NCBI RefSeq assembly: GCF_009730915.1 | Contig: NC_052476.1 | Location: forward strand, 19,387,257 to 19,451,256 | From: Dioscorea cayenensis subsp. rotundata | Lineage: Eukaryota; Streptophyta; Magnoliopsida; Dioscoreales; Dioscoreaceae | Reading direction: 5' to 3' | DNA: 64,000 nucleotides | Shown: piece after piece, positions 34,981-46,959 of the stretch | Layout: each line of letters opens with the position of its first letter | Numbering within the stretch: position 1 is the stretch's first letter | Made by a program: the position numbers and the translations under genes | The notes under the pieces: generated by a model | Databases searched by the model: none | The model's input: the letters and a program-made list of their open reading frames with translations, nothing else | Told to the model about the DNA's origin: nothing

Positions 34981-35898
34981 ATTCATACTAACATGGGCAC
35001 AGCCATCCGGTTCTCTTTACATGCAAAAAAATAATTTAAATTAAAAAAGAAACAAAGTCACATCCTTCCAATCGTCCCTTTTTATCTGGGCAAGCTTCTA
35101 CGTCCCTCCTCCTTCCTTTTCCCTCTATCTTTTCTTCTCTCTTTTTTCCAGCCTCCCATTGCCTCCCTCTCTCTTTTTTCCTTCTCTCCTCTCCTCCTTT
35201 TTCTTGTTTCCCAAATCCTCAACATCCCCCGAAATCCTCAACTCGAGAGATTTTTCTTTCAAAAATTTGAATTCAAATTTTTATTCTTATCTTCTTTTTT
35301 GAATTTGCTTATTTTTCATTTCAAACCCTCTTTTTTCCATATTTTTATATAGTTTATTATTATTATTTTTATTTTTAATAATAAATTTTTAATGGAATTA
35401 GGAATTAAAAATTCCATATAAACAATGTGTTTATTGTCTATTATTAAAAAAAAAACTAATTTAACCATGAGATGATGGTTCAAGGCTCCTCCTTTCAAAA
35501 TGGTCTGTCCATAATTTTTAAAAAAATATACTAAATAATTTTTTTAATATATTAAAAATACATACATGGTAAAAGTTTTTCATTTGAAAAAATCAAGGTT
35601 CTTAGGTGGGTGGGTGGGTGTATACACAGTTGTTTAAAACCAACCAGTTTATTAATATTAAATAATAATTAAAAAATAATAATTATTTAAAAAGTTTTAA
35701 AAAAATTGACTTTTGACTATAGAGATTTATATATTTTATAAGGGGATATATAGTAAACATAAATTTTATGTGTAAATATGCAAAATTATGTAGTTTAACA
35801 GGGTTACATTTGCGAAATTCCCTTCTTTATAATTGTTAAGCAAATTGAACCAATTACATTTTGCCAGCTCAGTCTTGATTCTTAAACTATAGAAATAT
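34981..35898. other. AT-rich intergenic DNA upstream of U6
   Basis: Contains a CT-rich stretch (35100-35230), a (GGGT)n run near 35605-35620 and A/T blocks. No gene seen. Confidence 0.5.
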
Positions 35899-35899
35899 A

Positions 35900-35944
35900 G
35901 TCCCACATCGACTACAAAGATGGAAACTCACGTTTTTTTATATT
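35900..35944 (+). promoter_or_regulatory. U6 promoter: USE and TATA box
   Basis: The plant upstream sequence element GTCCCACATCG lies at 35900-35910. A TATA element TTTATATT lies at 35937-35944, 26 bp later, and the RNA start is 21 bp after that. The USE-TATA spacing of about 2.5 turns is the plant signature for RNA polymerase III (a turn more gives Pol II snRNA genes). Confidence 0.9.
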
Positions 35945-35964
35945 GTCCCTGTGATGGAACTACT

Positions 35965-35984
35965 GTCCCTTCGGGGACATCCGA

Positions 35985-36016
<32 letters not shown>

Positions 36017-36066
36017 GGCCCCTGCGTAAGGATGACACGCACAAATCGAGAAATGGTCCAAATTTT
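35965..36066 (+). ncRNA. U6: U6 spliceosomal snRNA
   Basis: A full-length U6: 5' stem-loop GTCCCTTCGGGGACAT, the ACAGAGA box (ATACAGAGAAGATTAG), the AGC triad with the internal stem-loop, and 3' end ending in a run of seven T (36063-36069) that serves as Pol III terminator. Compared with the usual plant sequence, the only difference I see is a C-to-T change at RNA position 63 (36027), in the apical part of the internal stem-loop. With an intact USE/TATA promoter the gene may be active. U6 forms the catalytic core of the spliceosome with U2. Confidence 0.95.
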
Positions 36067-36069
36067 TTT
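36063..36069 (+). terminator. Pol III T-run terminator of U6
   Basis: Seven consecutive T at the end of the U6 sequence, overlapping the 3' terminal uridines of the RNA. Confidence 0.9.
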
Positions 36070-36088
36070 ATTCATATATTTCTTAATT

Positions 36089-36668
36089 CCAATTGTTCTT
36101 CTTCTCTGGTTTGTGTGTGGGTTTTTTTTAATTTTTGGCTGTCAATGGTAATGCACTTGAAATGTTTGATGGAATGTCTGTTGAGCATGATTGCAAGTGA
36201 ATTCTTATTTTGAGTTTTGTTGGAGTTTAACCCATGTTCTGTTTGAATGTTCCAAAATTTTTTTTTTTTTTTTAATTCTATGTTTCCAATTGTTCTTCTT
36301 CTCTGCTGGATTTTATTATTATTATTTTTGGTGTCAATGGTAATGCACTTGATATGTTTGATGGAATGTCTGTTGAGCATGATTGCAAGTGAGAATTCTT
36401 ATTTTGAGTTTTGTTGGAGTTTAACCCAGGTTCTGTTTGAATGCTCCAAATTTTTTTAATTTTTTTTAATTCTATGTTTCCAATTGTTCTTCTTCTCTGC
36501 TGGATTTTTATTATTATTTGGTGTCAATGGTAATGCACTTGATATGTTTGATGGAATGTCTGTTGAGCATGATTGCAAGTGAGAATTCTTATTTTGAGTT
36601 TTGTTGGAGTTTAACCCAGGTTCTGTTTGAATGCTCCAAATTTTTTTAATTTTTTTTATTCTATGTTT
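36089..36668. repeat. Three tandem copies of a ~195-bp unit downstream of U6
   Basis: Units start with CCAATTGTTCTTCTTCTCTG at 36089, 36286 and 36480. They share TGTCAATGGTAATGCACTTG, GATGGAATGTCTGTTGAGCA and GTTGGAGTTTAACCCA. Each ends with (T/C)CCAAATTTTTTT, which resembles the 3' end of the U6 gene just before the first unit. Copies 2 and 3 are more alike than copy 1. Confidence 0.95.
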
Positions 36669-38640
36669 TTGCTTTTGAAGGGTGTTTCTGTTTCATGATT
36701 CTGGCTTGTAATTATGCTTTAATATTTGTTGCGCTAGATTAGTTAACCAAAATTTATTTTTGATTGTGTGTATATCTTCACAATGAAGGATATCATATTA
36801 TCATCTCATGGTTGTGGGTGATAATGAGCTTGGAGGTCCTTGATGAGATGTGCAACTCGAATCTAAGTTGTAGATGATGTATAGTATACCAGCATGCACT
36901 TGTAAGTTAACTCCTATTTTGATGATTCTTGTAGTTTAATATATGTTTTGCTTGATTAGTTCACCAAAAATTGATTTTTTGATAGTGTGGATACCTTTTA
37001 GAGCTTGGATGTGCTTGATGAAATGCGTGACTGGAGTCTGAGTTCCTCCATTGCTGTGATTGATTCCGGATGCTGTACAGGATTGTAAGTGAATTTATAT
37101 TTTGCTGATTCATATGCTTTAATTTATGTTCTGTTTGCTTTGTGAACCAAATTTGGTTGTCTTGAAACAAAACAAGTATTTGCTTTCAGTGTTTGATAGA
37201 ATGTTTTAATGGAATGGGAACTTCTTCGGGGCTTTTAGTTGAGTTATAGTAAGTGAATTTTATATTTATAATTCTTGCAGTTTATCATATGTTCTGCTTC
37301 ATTATGTTAGAAGGGCATTGGTTAATGAATCTAGGGAGACAAACCATTCAATTCAATGTTTGAACTTGTCCTATGGATTCTCAAGGTCATGAACTACAAG
37401 TGTTTATTAGAAAATAGAGTTAAAATAAAAGAAGAGATATTAAGGAAAGTTGTGTTGAGAAATAGAACACATAATCAAAAGGGAAAACAAACAATCACAA
37501 ACACAAGAGATTTTAACAAGGTTCAGCAGTGTGTGCCTACATCCTCGAAAGCGGAGCGGCTGTCGTTTTTCTTATTAGAAAAATTAGGGTTATGTATATG
37601 TATAACAAGTTGTTTCCTTGTGTTTACTTGAATTTAGAACAGGTGTTACTGATAAACATTTTTCCTTTTCTTTTCTTTTCTGTCCATTTTACTTAGTTTG
37701 TTCGATATAATCTGCATGAAAGCACGTTGGTTATCGTATTTCATTTGTTATTTTTTACGTACTCATCAAATATACTATGTGTATAAACTATAAAGTGATA
37801 TTTAATAAATATAATGTTGTTCCTTTTCACTTATAGCTTGTCCCTTGATCAAAGTCTCTTTGGAAAAATCAAAACTGCAAACAAAAACAGGTACCAAAAG
37901 TTTTCAAATTTGAAGCAATGAAATTTTATACGTTTTCTTTTATTTTCTTGAAAGCCTCATTATTGGGATTTGATTTACTCAGTCAACAATCCTGGTATGT
38001 AACAAAATACGCTTTTTCTTTGAAATATGTTCTGTTTCCCATTTTTACCCTAATTCTGAGGTGTAATTATGTATTATTTACCTCCTCCTGGAGAAGAATA
38101 GAACATACATGCCACTTTATTTGTGGTTAAATAATAATGGATGTTAACTTAGCATCGAAAACTTCATGTCATGACAGAATTAAACAATGGCATTAGATGT
38201 GATAGAGCACTAGACATACTTATTGCCATCAGGAAGGAACTCTGAATTCTATCTCAATTTCTAACCTTATTGAGCATCATTTCATCAGCATCAAAGCTAT
38301 ATTCTTCAGTCACCAAAATTCTTCATTCTTGAGCTTTGTTTTACTGAAACTGCTGAAATTAAGGTTGATGCATTAACAAGCCTCTGTTTCCAAGTACATC
38401 ATCCCTTAGCTTCAAGTTAATTACCATTTGTGATAGAAATGAATTAAAATATAGGTTCTTTCTTTTCCTGCATCAAAATGTGATCATATTCATTCGAAAC
38501 TATGACAATAAATTATTATGTCAATCGAGTTTTTGTTTTAATATAATGAACTATTAACTGATTTCGAATCGACTAACTTAATTGAGCTTTTCTGTTACTT
38601 AGACATTTGATAAACAAATATTCACTTAATGTATCATTCA
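36669..38640. other. Intergenic DNA with diverged repeat echoes
   Basis: From 36890 to 37290, three loose variants of a GTAAGTGAATTTATATTTT...TTAATATATGTTCTGCTT motif recur. Around 37495-37570, TTTTAACAAGGTTCAGCAGTGTGTGCCTACATCC resembles the start of a plant LTR class also seen at about 47040 and 62250. No gene seen. Confidence 0.5.
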
Positions 38641-38694
38641 TGCAACATGAAACGTATTAGAATGTGGAGAAATGAAATTGAAACTCCCACATAT

Positions 38695-38767
38695 TAACAT
38701 TTTGCTTATATATTCTCTTCTTGAATCAGTTGATATATAGAGTTCAATTCAATCCAAAAATTTAGCA
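38695..38767 (+). promoter_or_regulatory. Core promoter and leader of the small secreted-protein gene
   Basis: A TATA box (CTTATATATTC, about 38704-38714) lies some 55 bp before the ATG at 38768. That leaves a short leader of about 25-30 nt ending in AATTTAGCA before ATGGCC. Confidence 0.55.
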
Positions 38768-39121
38768 ATGGCCAAGTTTGAGGACACCATCACAATGGTT
38801 GCACTAATCCTCCTCGCAATCTCCTTTGCCGCCGTCTCAAGAGAATTCGCCTATGAACCGTCATCTGCCAATGCCATAACCGGTGACGATCCTTTCTACA
38901 CCGGAATTTTCGACATTACAATATTTGCCAATGAACCAAGTTATGCAGAGGGACCAAATGAATACATGGATCAAGTTGTCAATAAGGACAATGACTACCC
39001 TGTTTCAGATGGTTTTGTCATAAATGATTCAATTTTAGGGTTAGGGTTAGGGTTCATCAACCCTTTTGGCTGGCTCAGTAGCATTTGGGATTTTGTCAAG
39101 AGTTACTTGACTGATGAGTAG
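38768..39121 (+). CDS. Small secreted acidic protein, 117 aa, unknown function
   Basis: A single-exon frame from ATG to TAG. Residues 1-28 form a classic signal peptide: a short polar start, then a hydrophobic core (VALILLAISFAAV), with probable cleavage before the EPSS region. The mature part is acidic, rich in Asp, Asn, Pro and Tyr, and has no cysteine. It ends in a Gly-Leu repeat (LGLGLG) and an amphipathic aromatic tail (NPFGWLSSIWDFVKSYL). A TATA box lies about 55 bp upstream and there is an AATGAGC/AATAG-rich region downstream. I do not recognise the family. A peptide-hormone precursor or cell-wall/extracellular protein is possible, but that is inference. Confidence 0.7.
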   Translation: MAKFEDTITMVALILLAISFAAVSREFAYEPSSANAITGDDPFYTGIFDITIFANEPSYAEGPNEYMDQVVNKDNDYPVSDGFVINDSILGLGLGFINPFGWLSSIWDFVKSYLTDE

Positions 39122-39365
39122 TTTCTTTGTTTACTTTTGTGGGACAATGAGAAGAGTTCCATGAGACCTTAATTTGGTGGTTGTTTTCTTATAATCATGT
39201 ATGATTTTAATGAGCTTAAATTTTAATAGATATATTTCTAATAATTAATCAATGTTATTTTGTGTTGGATTCAGATAAAGATTGACTGCAAATAGGTTTA
39301 CAAAAGTGGGTATCTATCCTTGTAAATAAAAAATAAAAATAAAATAAAAAATTCTTGTATACCCC

Positions 39366-39425
<60 letters not shown>

Positions 39426-42111
39426 ATTATATTAATATATTAATGAATTGATGCAAGCAGTAGAGGTTTTGTCCATTTAAACAAGTAATCTGGAGTTTAA
39501 ATTTTTGTGTATATAAAAAAAATATTTATTGAAAAAAGTTTACTTTTATATAATGCTTGAAGTCTCCACTTTGCTCTTTGGATGAATGACTGAAAAAATA
39601 AATATTTTTTAATAATTTTAAATTAATTAATTTCAAAACACAAGATATATATAAGCATATAAAAATGATTTGTTAAAAGATATAAGAAAGTATATTTTTT
39701 TGCCTATTTTTACAAGTATGCAAGAAAAAAGCATTGATTACATTTTTTAATCTAAAAAAAAGTCAGTGTTTTGTATAACTTTATGAGACTAAAAAGTAAA
39801 TATTGACTATCTTTTTATTTTTAGAGTCCATTTTCTTGTGGTCTTAACTTTTAAAAGATACAAATATTAAAATTATTATTTGTTTCCAAAGAACATTATG
39901 TTTTCAGAAAGAGTCAAACTAAATACAAAAAGTTGTTATCAGTTTTCCAATGAGTTATGTCATTTTATTGCATGAGTTTTGTTAATTCATATTTAATTAC
40001 CATTTAAACTAATTAATTTCCAATAAGTTAATGACAACATACATCATGAACTAGATTGCAAGGAGAGTTTTTCTTATTTAATTACTAAGTTATTACATAT
40101 ACCACATCATTTTAATTAGTTTTACTTTGCTAAAACTCATTCAACAAATAAATAAGTCAGATTGGAATAGAGGTTTTTCGGTTCGATGTATAAGGTAAGT
40201 GCAGAAAAAAAAATTAGGCTTATTTAATAAAACTTAATGGATAAAATTTAATACATCAATTAATAGATAATTTGATACAACAAACATTCTTCAATATATT
40301 ATCACCTAATCTCATTGTTGTACTGAACCAAATTCAAATAGAGCCCAACTTGCTCAATAATTAGTGAAGACTAGTAGTTATAAAATAATCAAGAACTTGT
40401 TTAATTAATTTTCACTGATGCTCCTATATATATACACACATATATTTAAGGAATTAATTCAGACTCATGAGATAACAAGTCCCTTGATTTATTTTCCTTT
40501 ATTCATAAAAAGGAGAGAGTCAACTCTTCAATGCAATTTTAGAGTTGCATCATTTGAGTGGATATCAACATCTTATCTTATACTTTAAAAACTATCAAGT
40601 GTCACCATCTCCATTATATAAGTTGTGTTTTTTTTATATATGCTCCCACCATTAATTGATGCACCAAGGGAACATGCTAAGATGCCCTCCTTTGATATTT
40701 CTATTCCTTCTCAACTAATTTATTTCATTATATCATGAGCATTCATGAAAAATGGAAATACATCATTTTATGGTATTCTTAATTTGTCACTATCAATATC
40801 AACCATTACTAATTCAAGGAAAAAAAAAATCAAAATGAACATATGATTCAGGAAGTCCTATATATATAACTTAGTGTTTGTTTGTAAAACAATTTTTTGA
40901 GATAAATGAAAATCATATCAATAATATGTAAAGTATGATAGATGAAAGAATTTTTTTTTAGAGTGAGTGTGTTTTTAGTGGAGGGGGCTTTATTATTTAT
41001 TGAATTATTATTAAAGAAGAACATCACCTCCATTAGCTATGCTTTCCATGTCATACATGCAAAGTTTTCCACAGTGAGAAAAGATGCCATAGGCTTATAT
41101 ATAGTACCTCATTTTAATTAATGAATAATTAAGATGTGGCTTAAGATTTAGCTTGTGAAAGGTGAACATCATGTCAAAGTTGTTGCATTAGTCCATGACT
41201 CAGAAGTCACTCTTGAAAACAAAACAACATCAAGTCATCAATCCAATTTCAAATGGACATTACACACATCTTGTAGCCCTTAGAGACAACATCCATAAAA
41301 GGAGTTGTTCAATAGATTGAAACATGTCAATTTGCTTCAATTGTAATGCAACATGATCATGTTGGTATTTGAAGAGTTTATATAATATATATATATATAT
41401 ATCCATTTCTGAGATCTTTTCATCTTGTGACATATATATATAGGAACTATCCATTCATTTTTGCAACATAATGATGTAAGTATTTGAATGGTTAAATTCA
41501 TTTATGAGACCTTGTTTTGGTGGTAGGAACCATGCTTTAACACTTTGTGTAGTTGTTGTCAGAGAAAAGATTTGAGGAGGTGAAGGTTAAAAAAGATATT
41601 TTGAGAGTGATCATGATGTGTTATGAATCAAGCAATATAAAAAATCTAAACCTCAAAATAATGATAATGAATGGAAAAATAATGAATATAATTATCAGAT
41701 TAAGCAATAATAATATAGAATTTATCTATGTAGAATTGTACTTAATAATGCAGAAGAAAACACATCTACATTAAAACAAATACATAAAATATATAATATA
41801 TTAACTATAAATGAAAATTAACTTGATATACAATGCAAATTAATTGTATATTAAATTTGTTATCTTAGATTGATCTTTTTGTTTGAGATCCCATCTAGAA
41901 TCCTTCAATAATGACTCTTTAATATATAATTAAGGTGACAAATACAGTTAGGAATTAAAAATTATGTTTGATGTTGGGTCATAATTAACTTTGAATAAAT
42001 TTCTATCACTACCAAATTTGACATAAAACCAAACAAATTGGGAAGTGAGCTCACATTTAATTAAGATTAAAGGGTGAAAAATAGTCAAATTGCACACAAT
42101 TAAGATATCTA
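39122..42111. other. AT-rich intergenic DNA
   Basis: Holds the 3' UTR of the small secreted-protein gene, a long (TA)n tract (39370-39422), smaller (TA)n runs near 40420 and 41383-41402, and many short stop-filled frames. No exon or RNA gene can be supported. Confidence 0.5.
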
Positions 42112-42120
42112 TAAACATTG

Positions 42121-42485
42121 GGTATAATACCCTAATTGGTCCCTCTACTTTTCTCTCTTTTCCCTTTTAATTCCTCTACTCAGAAATACTTCCGACTTGT
42201 CTCTCTACTTTTGAAAATGTGCCCACTTAATTAGAAATACTCCCAACTAATCCCTCTACTTTTAAAAATGGCCCAACTAGAGGGATTAAGTGGGCATATT
42301 TTTAAAAGTAGAGGGACTAAGTGGGCATATTTTAAAAAGTAGAGGGACTAATTGAGAGTATTTTATTATTTTTAATTAACTGGGCATATTTTTAAAAGTA
42401 AAGGAACTAGTCGGAAACATTTCTAAGTAGAGGGACTAAAAAAGAAGAGAGAGAAAAGTACAAGGATTATTTTGGTGATTATATC
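42121..42485. mobile_element. 365-bp MITE with 9-bp TSD (Mutator type)
   Basis: Terminal inverted repeats of about 60 bp begin GGTATAATACC on the left and, inverted, GATATAATCACC on the right. They are flanked by perfect TAAACATTG duplications (42112-42120 and 42486-42494). The interior repeats AGTAGAGGGACTAA and TTAAGTGGGCATATTT in both orientations, so a transcript would fold into a long hairpin. No coding capacity. Confidence 0.93.
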
Positions 42486-42494
42486 TAAACATTG

Positions 42495-43275
42495 ACATGT
42501 AAAAGAAACTTTGTTAATTTTACTTTATTAAACAATTTATAAATAGTGGCGTGAAAAAACAATATTCTTTCAAAATTGTCCACTCATAAATTTGATTTTT
42601 TTTTTTAAGTTATATAATCAATTTTTTATATCAAAATACTTAGCATATCTGAAAAATCCTAACATGTTCAAATCTTAAATATTAAAAAAAACAAAAGAAA
42701 AAAAATTCTGAAATAATTTCAAATTAATTTATCTAATACAATAAAATCAAATAAGTTTATAAAATTGAACACACAATCAACAAAATATCTCGGTTTGAAC
42801 ATAATCATATAATTTTGAGATAATTTTAATATTAAGAGCACGATAATAAACAAAACTCATAGTCTTGATTTTTTTAATAAAAAAAACAATGTCATGTCAA
42901 CATTGCTGATTTGATTCTTAATTAATTATGTAGAAATTATTGTTTTTTACAACTAAATTATCTATAAAAAAAATAGTAGTTAAAATAACAATTTTTTTAT
43001 TTTATTTTTTTTTGAGTTCTACATTGAGCTACACACATTTCTCTCTCTTACCCTAATCAAACCTTATATTAAAACTTAAGTTTAATGTATTTATTATTTA
43101 AAATTAAATTTAACTTAACTTTAACAAAGAACTTATTCATTATTATCAAGCTAATAGATCAAACACTCACAAGTAAAATAAAAATTTCACATATAAAAAA
43201 CACACACACATATATCTTAGATCAGTGGAATACAATATTCCATGGATGGGAGATATCTATGGATTAAATATCCAT
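42495..43275. other. AT-rich intergenic DNA
   Basis: Long A/T runs with no gene, RNA or defined repeat that I can support. Confidence 0.5.
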
Positions 43276-43965
43276 GTTTAAGTGTTTGGTTGGAGATATT
43301 TATATAATAGTAAGGGTAAAAATTGTTTGGTGTTTGGTTAGAGAGATAAGGATATGTAAAGTTTTAGATATCCATTTTTAAGTAAGTATTTGATTTAAAT
43401 AACGTATATTAATAGATAAATTTTTTATTTATTTAGTATGAAATATTTTTAATGGATTATTAATGAATAACATAATAAGCGGAAACTATTATGAATAACC
43501 AAAAACTGTATTTTCAAATTATCATTAAAAAATATTTTGAAATTATTTAATTTAATTTAATTAATGGATGATTTTTTTAATTTATTTAAATTTAAATATT
43601 TTAGGAAGTATTTGATTTTTTAAATAACGGATAATTAATGGATATATTTTATTTATTTAGCTTAAATTATTTTAATGGATTATTAATGAATAATATATTT
43701 ATTTATTGTTTAACTTAATTTTTTGAGTTGAATTTAATTAGTTTAAAATATTAAAAGAGATGGAGATAGATGCGAGAAAAAGAGAGAAAGGGATGAGATG
43801 GTGGGATGAGTGACATCCCACCAATTTAGAGGGACGCCACTCATCCCATTTTCAGGAACGGGGGCATCCCCATCCAGCATTATTCGGGAAACCAAACACC
43901 CAGATGGGGTTGTAGCTATGGATTATCTCATCCCTATCTTAGGATATCCAGGACACCAAATAATA
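43276..43965. mobile_element. Probable MITE-like element with an internal direct repeat
   Basis: The left side carries AGTGTTTGGTTGGAGATATT and the right side GGATATCCAGGACACCAAAT, which are rough inverted copies of the GTTTGG-type ends common in PIF/hAT elements. Inside, a ~100-bp A/T-rich block containing AATGGATTATTAATGAATAA is present twice (about 43381-43480 and 43604-43700). No TSD could be fixed. Confidence 0.4.
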
Positions 43966-45570
43966 CCAGTACATGCATATATACACATGATTTAATAAGA
44001 GAGCTTAATTATAATAAACAAATTAAATTTTCATAGTACATATTTTAAAAAACTTTAAATAAATAAGGCAACTTTTTTTTTTTCTATTATCACACACACA
44101 AGATGTTTATTAATGTAAGAATCCGAAATTACTAAATTTACAGTTGTAATTCATGCTTGAGCACATTTTTAACTTTTCCAAAATTCATACACATAAATTG
44201 AGACCATAAATATTCGCTTTATTTTTGTGCTAATTCATGATTTTTTTTTCCACGATTATAATAAGTTTGTAAATAATAATAATAATATAAAAGATTATAA
44301 CTGATTTATCTAATTTTTTTTTAAAAAAACAAAAAGTTACATGCAAACCCTAAAGTGGGTTTATAAAGTCAAAAAAATCTTTTTCACTGTGTTTGAGTTT
44401 GTGTTTGATTTCAGTAGAAAGGGCGGGGGTGGTATATGAGACAGACAATGGAAAGCGATTGACAGCGACGTTTGATAGAGACCTCGTCTTCCGTACACAA
44501 TGCATGCGTGCGCTCCACGACACATGGTGGGTCCCACCAACGTCCTCTTTTCCAATTTTACCCCTCCCCGTCTCCAAACTCACTTCCCTTTGTCGGATCC
44601 CTTTTGTTCCGAATCAACATCCATTTATCACAACTTTTCGGATCGGATCCGTTCCACTTCAATCCGAATTAATTTTCTGACCCGTTATTATTATTATTTT
44701 TTAAACTACATTAAATTCGTTTTTAGAATAATTTTAACTATTAGGATTTCTCCTCATGCCAACACTTGTTTAGTACTAATGGTAAAACATTTGGTAGTAT
44801 ATGGATTTAAAACCTTATGTCCATGATACTATAATAGTATTATTTATACAATATTCATCGATTAAATTGTGGCTTTTTGTGAGAAAAATCACATTCTCCA
44901 TCTTTTTGAAGTTGCATTGCAAAAATAATTTATCATTATTGATTATATTTCATAATATATCATCTTTTGATGTATCTGATAAGTTTTCATTGTCTCGCAT
45001 GTTAGCTCATCTAAAATGATGTATTTTTAGGGATCGTTAAACTTCCACAACTAATGTATTTTCATATCCGCACTTATCATTTTTGTAATATATATATATA
45101 TCATCGTTTAAATTTTATAATGTAATTTGAAAATTCAATAAAATTATTATTATTATTTTAACTCTAATTTAGTATTCCATTTTAATTAGAATTATGGTGG
45201 AATGAGTGGTTAAATTAAGATTTAAACTTATTTTTTAAAATTAATTAATATATAGTGTGTCAATCATTTTTTTTTTCCAATTTAACATTCTAATATATAA
45301 ATGATTCTAATGTTTATGATAAGTATTTCATGTTATTTGTTTTTATAAATAACTTTCACTATTTTATTTATTATTTTTTTAAACCTAGACAAATTATGTT
45401 TCAGTAGGTTTTATGAGTTTTTTAAATATATGAAAAATTCAACTTCTAGTCGCATATGTGTGGATTTTTTAATCTGTGCAAAAACTACAATATCTGGTTA
45501 AATCAAGTCACAATCCATATTGACATTGTTATAATTCTCAAGGTATTGAAAATATTTTGATATTTATATT
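43966..45570. other. Intergenic DNA with one GC-richer island
   Basis: Mostly AT-rich. An island at 44400-44680 (with GCATGCGTGCGC and GGATCGGATCC) looks like a promoter or leader, but no adjoining coding exon is visible on either strand. Confidence 0.4.
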
Positions 45571-46959
45571 AATTTATAAATTATAAATATCATTAATATC
45601 GAGAATATTTGTAGAAAAATAATTAGATAATAACAAAAACAACAAGGGGTTTTGCAATAAAGGACGAAGAAGGGCATGACCGTAATTAACCCAAGTCTTG
45701 GGGCTTGTTAAATTAGCAACTGGAGTTATCTCGTAGTCGTTGTCGGTCATGTCGGTTCTGTTGACACGTGTGAAGCTTACATTGGGTACAGTAACTGGCA
45801 CGATCAATCACATCAATGTCAAATCTGACGGTCATCAATGAATTCTTTGGGCACGCTTTTCAAAGCGTTCAGAAATATATTTATTCCTCCCTTACTGTTG
45901 CTAATGGGTTGATGGGACTTTTTGTCATATTATATAAATTTTTAAAAAATTGTTTTTTTATTTTGTTTATTTATATATTTATTTTTGTCTTTTTCTAGGG
46001 TTTAGCTAGGGCATCAAATTGCCACAAGAGGAAAGCTGGTCTAAAATGCTTTAGTTTTTAACAGCTAACTTTAGGTTTTACAGAATTCACTATAGAGTTT
46101 ATATATAAATATATGTAGCTATTTTATATATTAAGTACATAGTGTAAAAATTTAATTTTTAGTTTTTATTTTCTATACAAAATATTTATAATTTAATTTA
46201 TAATGAATTAATACAATATATATTAATTTTTTTGTATAATATGTTCTCTTTTATTTAATATATATCAAATATAATATTTTTTAATAATATATTTTGATAT
46301 TTCATTTTTTAAAAATGTACCTATAATAGTTGTTAGATTAACACTGCTATTAATATGGCTCTCTCTTTCTCATTGAAATCAGAATTTTTTAATAAAAAAA
46401 TTCTGATTTCAATATGAGAGTAAAAAGCCTTAAAATGATTGTTAAATTTTAATAGTAAAAAAATTTTTATGACGTAAATAATCATCACTCTATATTTATT
46501 ATTTTGTATTAATAAAATTTTATTTTTTAAAATAAATTTAGATGTTTTAATAAGGGCATTGCCTCTCCAATCTCATTTCTAATCTCACCATTGCTAATTC
46601 AAATTCTCACTAATTCTTGTCCAGAACCCAAGGAAATCGTCACAAGATGACAATTTTTTAATTTTAAAATAATGTAATTTATAAAAATTATATATTTTTT
46701 TAAATGCATCGAAATTTTTGAAGCCATTTTTAAAATAAAAGACAAAAGGCAGAAGAACAATTTTTGGTTTTTTTATATATTCTAGTTTCTAATAGTTGAA
46801 AATCATGTGAAATTTAATTCTTCATCATCATCTTCTTCTTCTCATCATCATCATCATCATAATAATCATTATTATTATTATTATTATTATTGTTGTTATT
46901 CTAATTTTCTCAACTTCTTTACTTAAAAAATAAGTCCTTGAAAAAAAAAAGTAATATAT
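45571..46959. other. Intergenic DNA: promoter-like island and hairpin
   Basis: 45650-45850 is GC-richer and contains GACACGTGTG (G-box core ACGTG), but no gene follows. A 20-bp near-perfect inverted repeat with a tiny loop (46372-46390 against 46394-46413, around TTGAAATCAGAA) forms a strong hairpin. Trinucleotide runs (ATC)n and (ATT)n occur near 46823-46892. Confidence 0.5.

Noticed and set aside
44393..44826. Overlapping frames of 95 and 108 codons in a GC-richer island
   Set aside because: Frames compete with one another, have no recognisable domain, and continue into AT-rich sequence; a promoter or leader is more likely.
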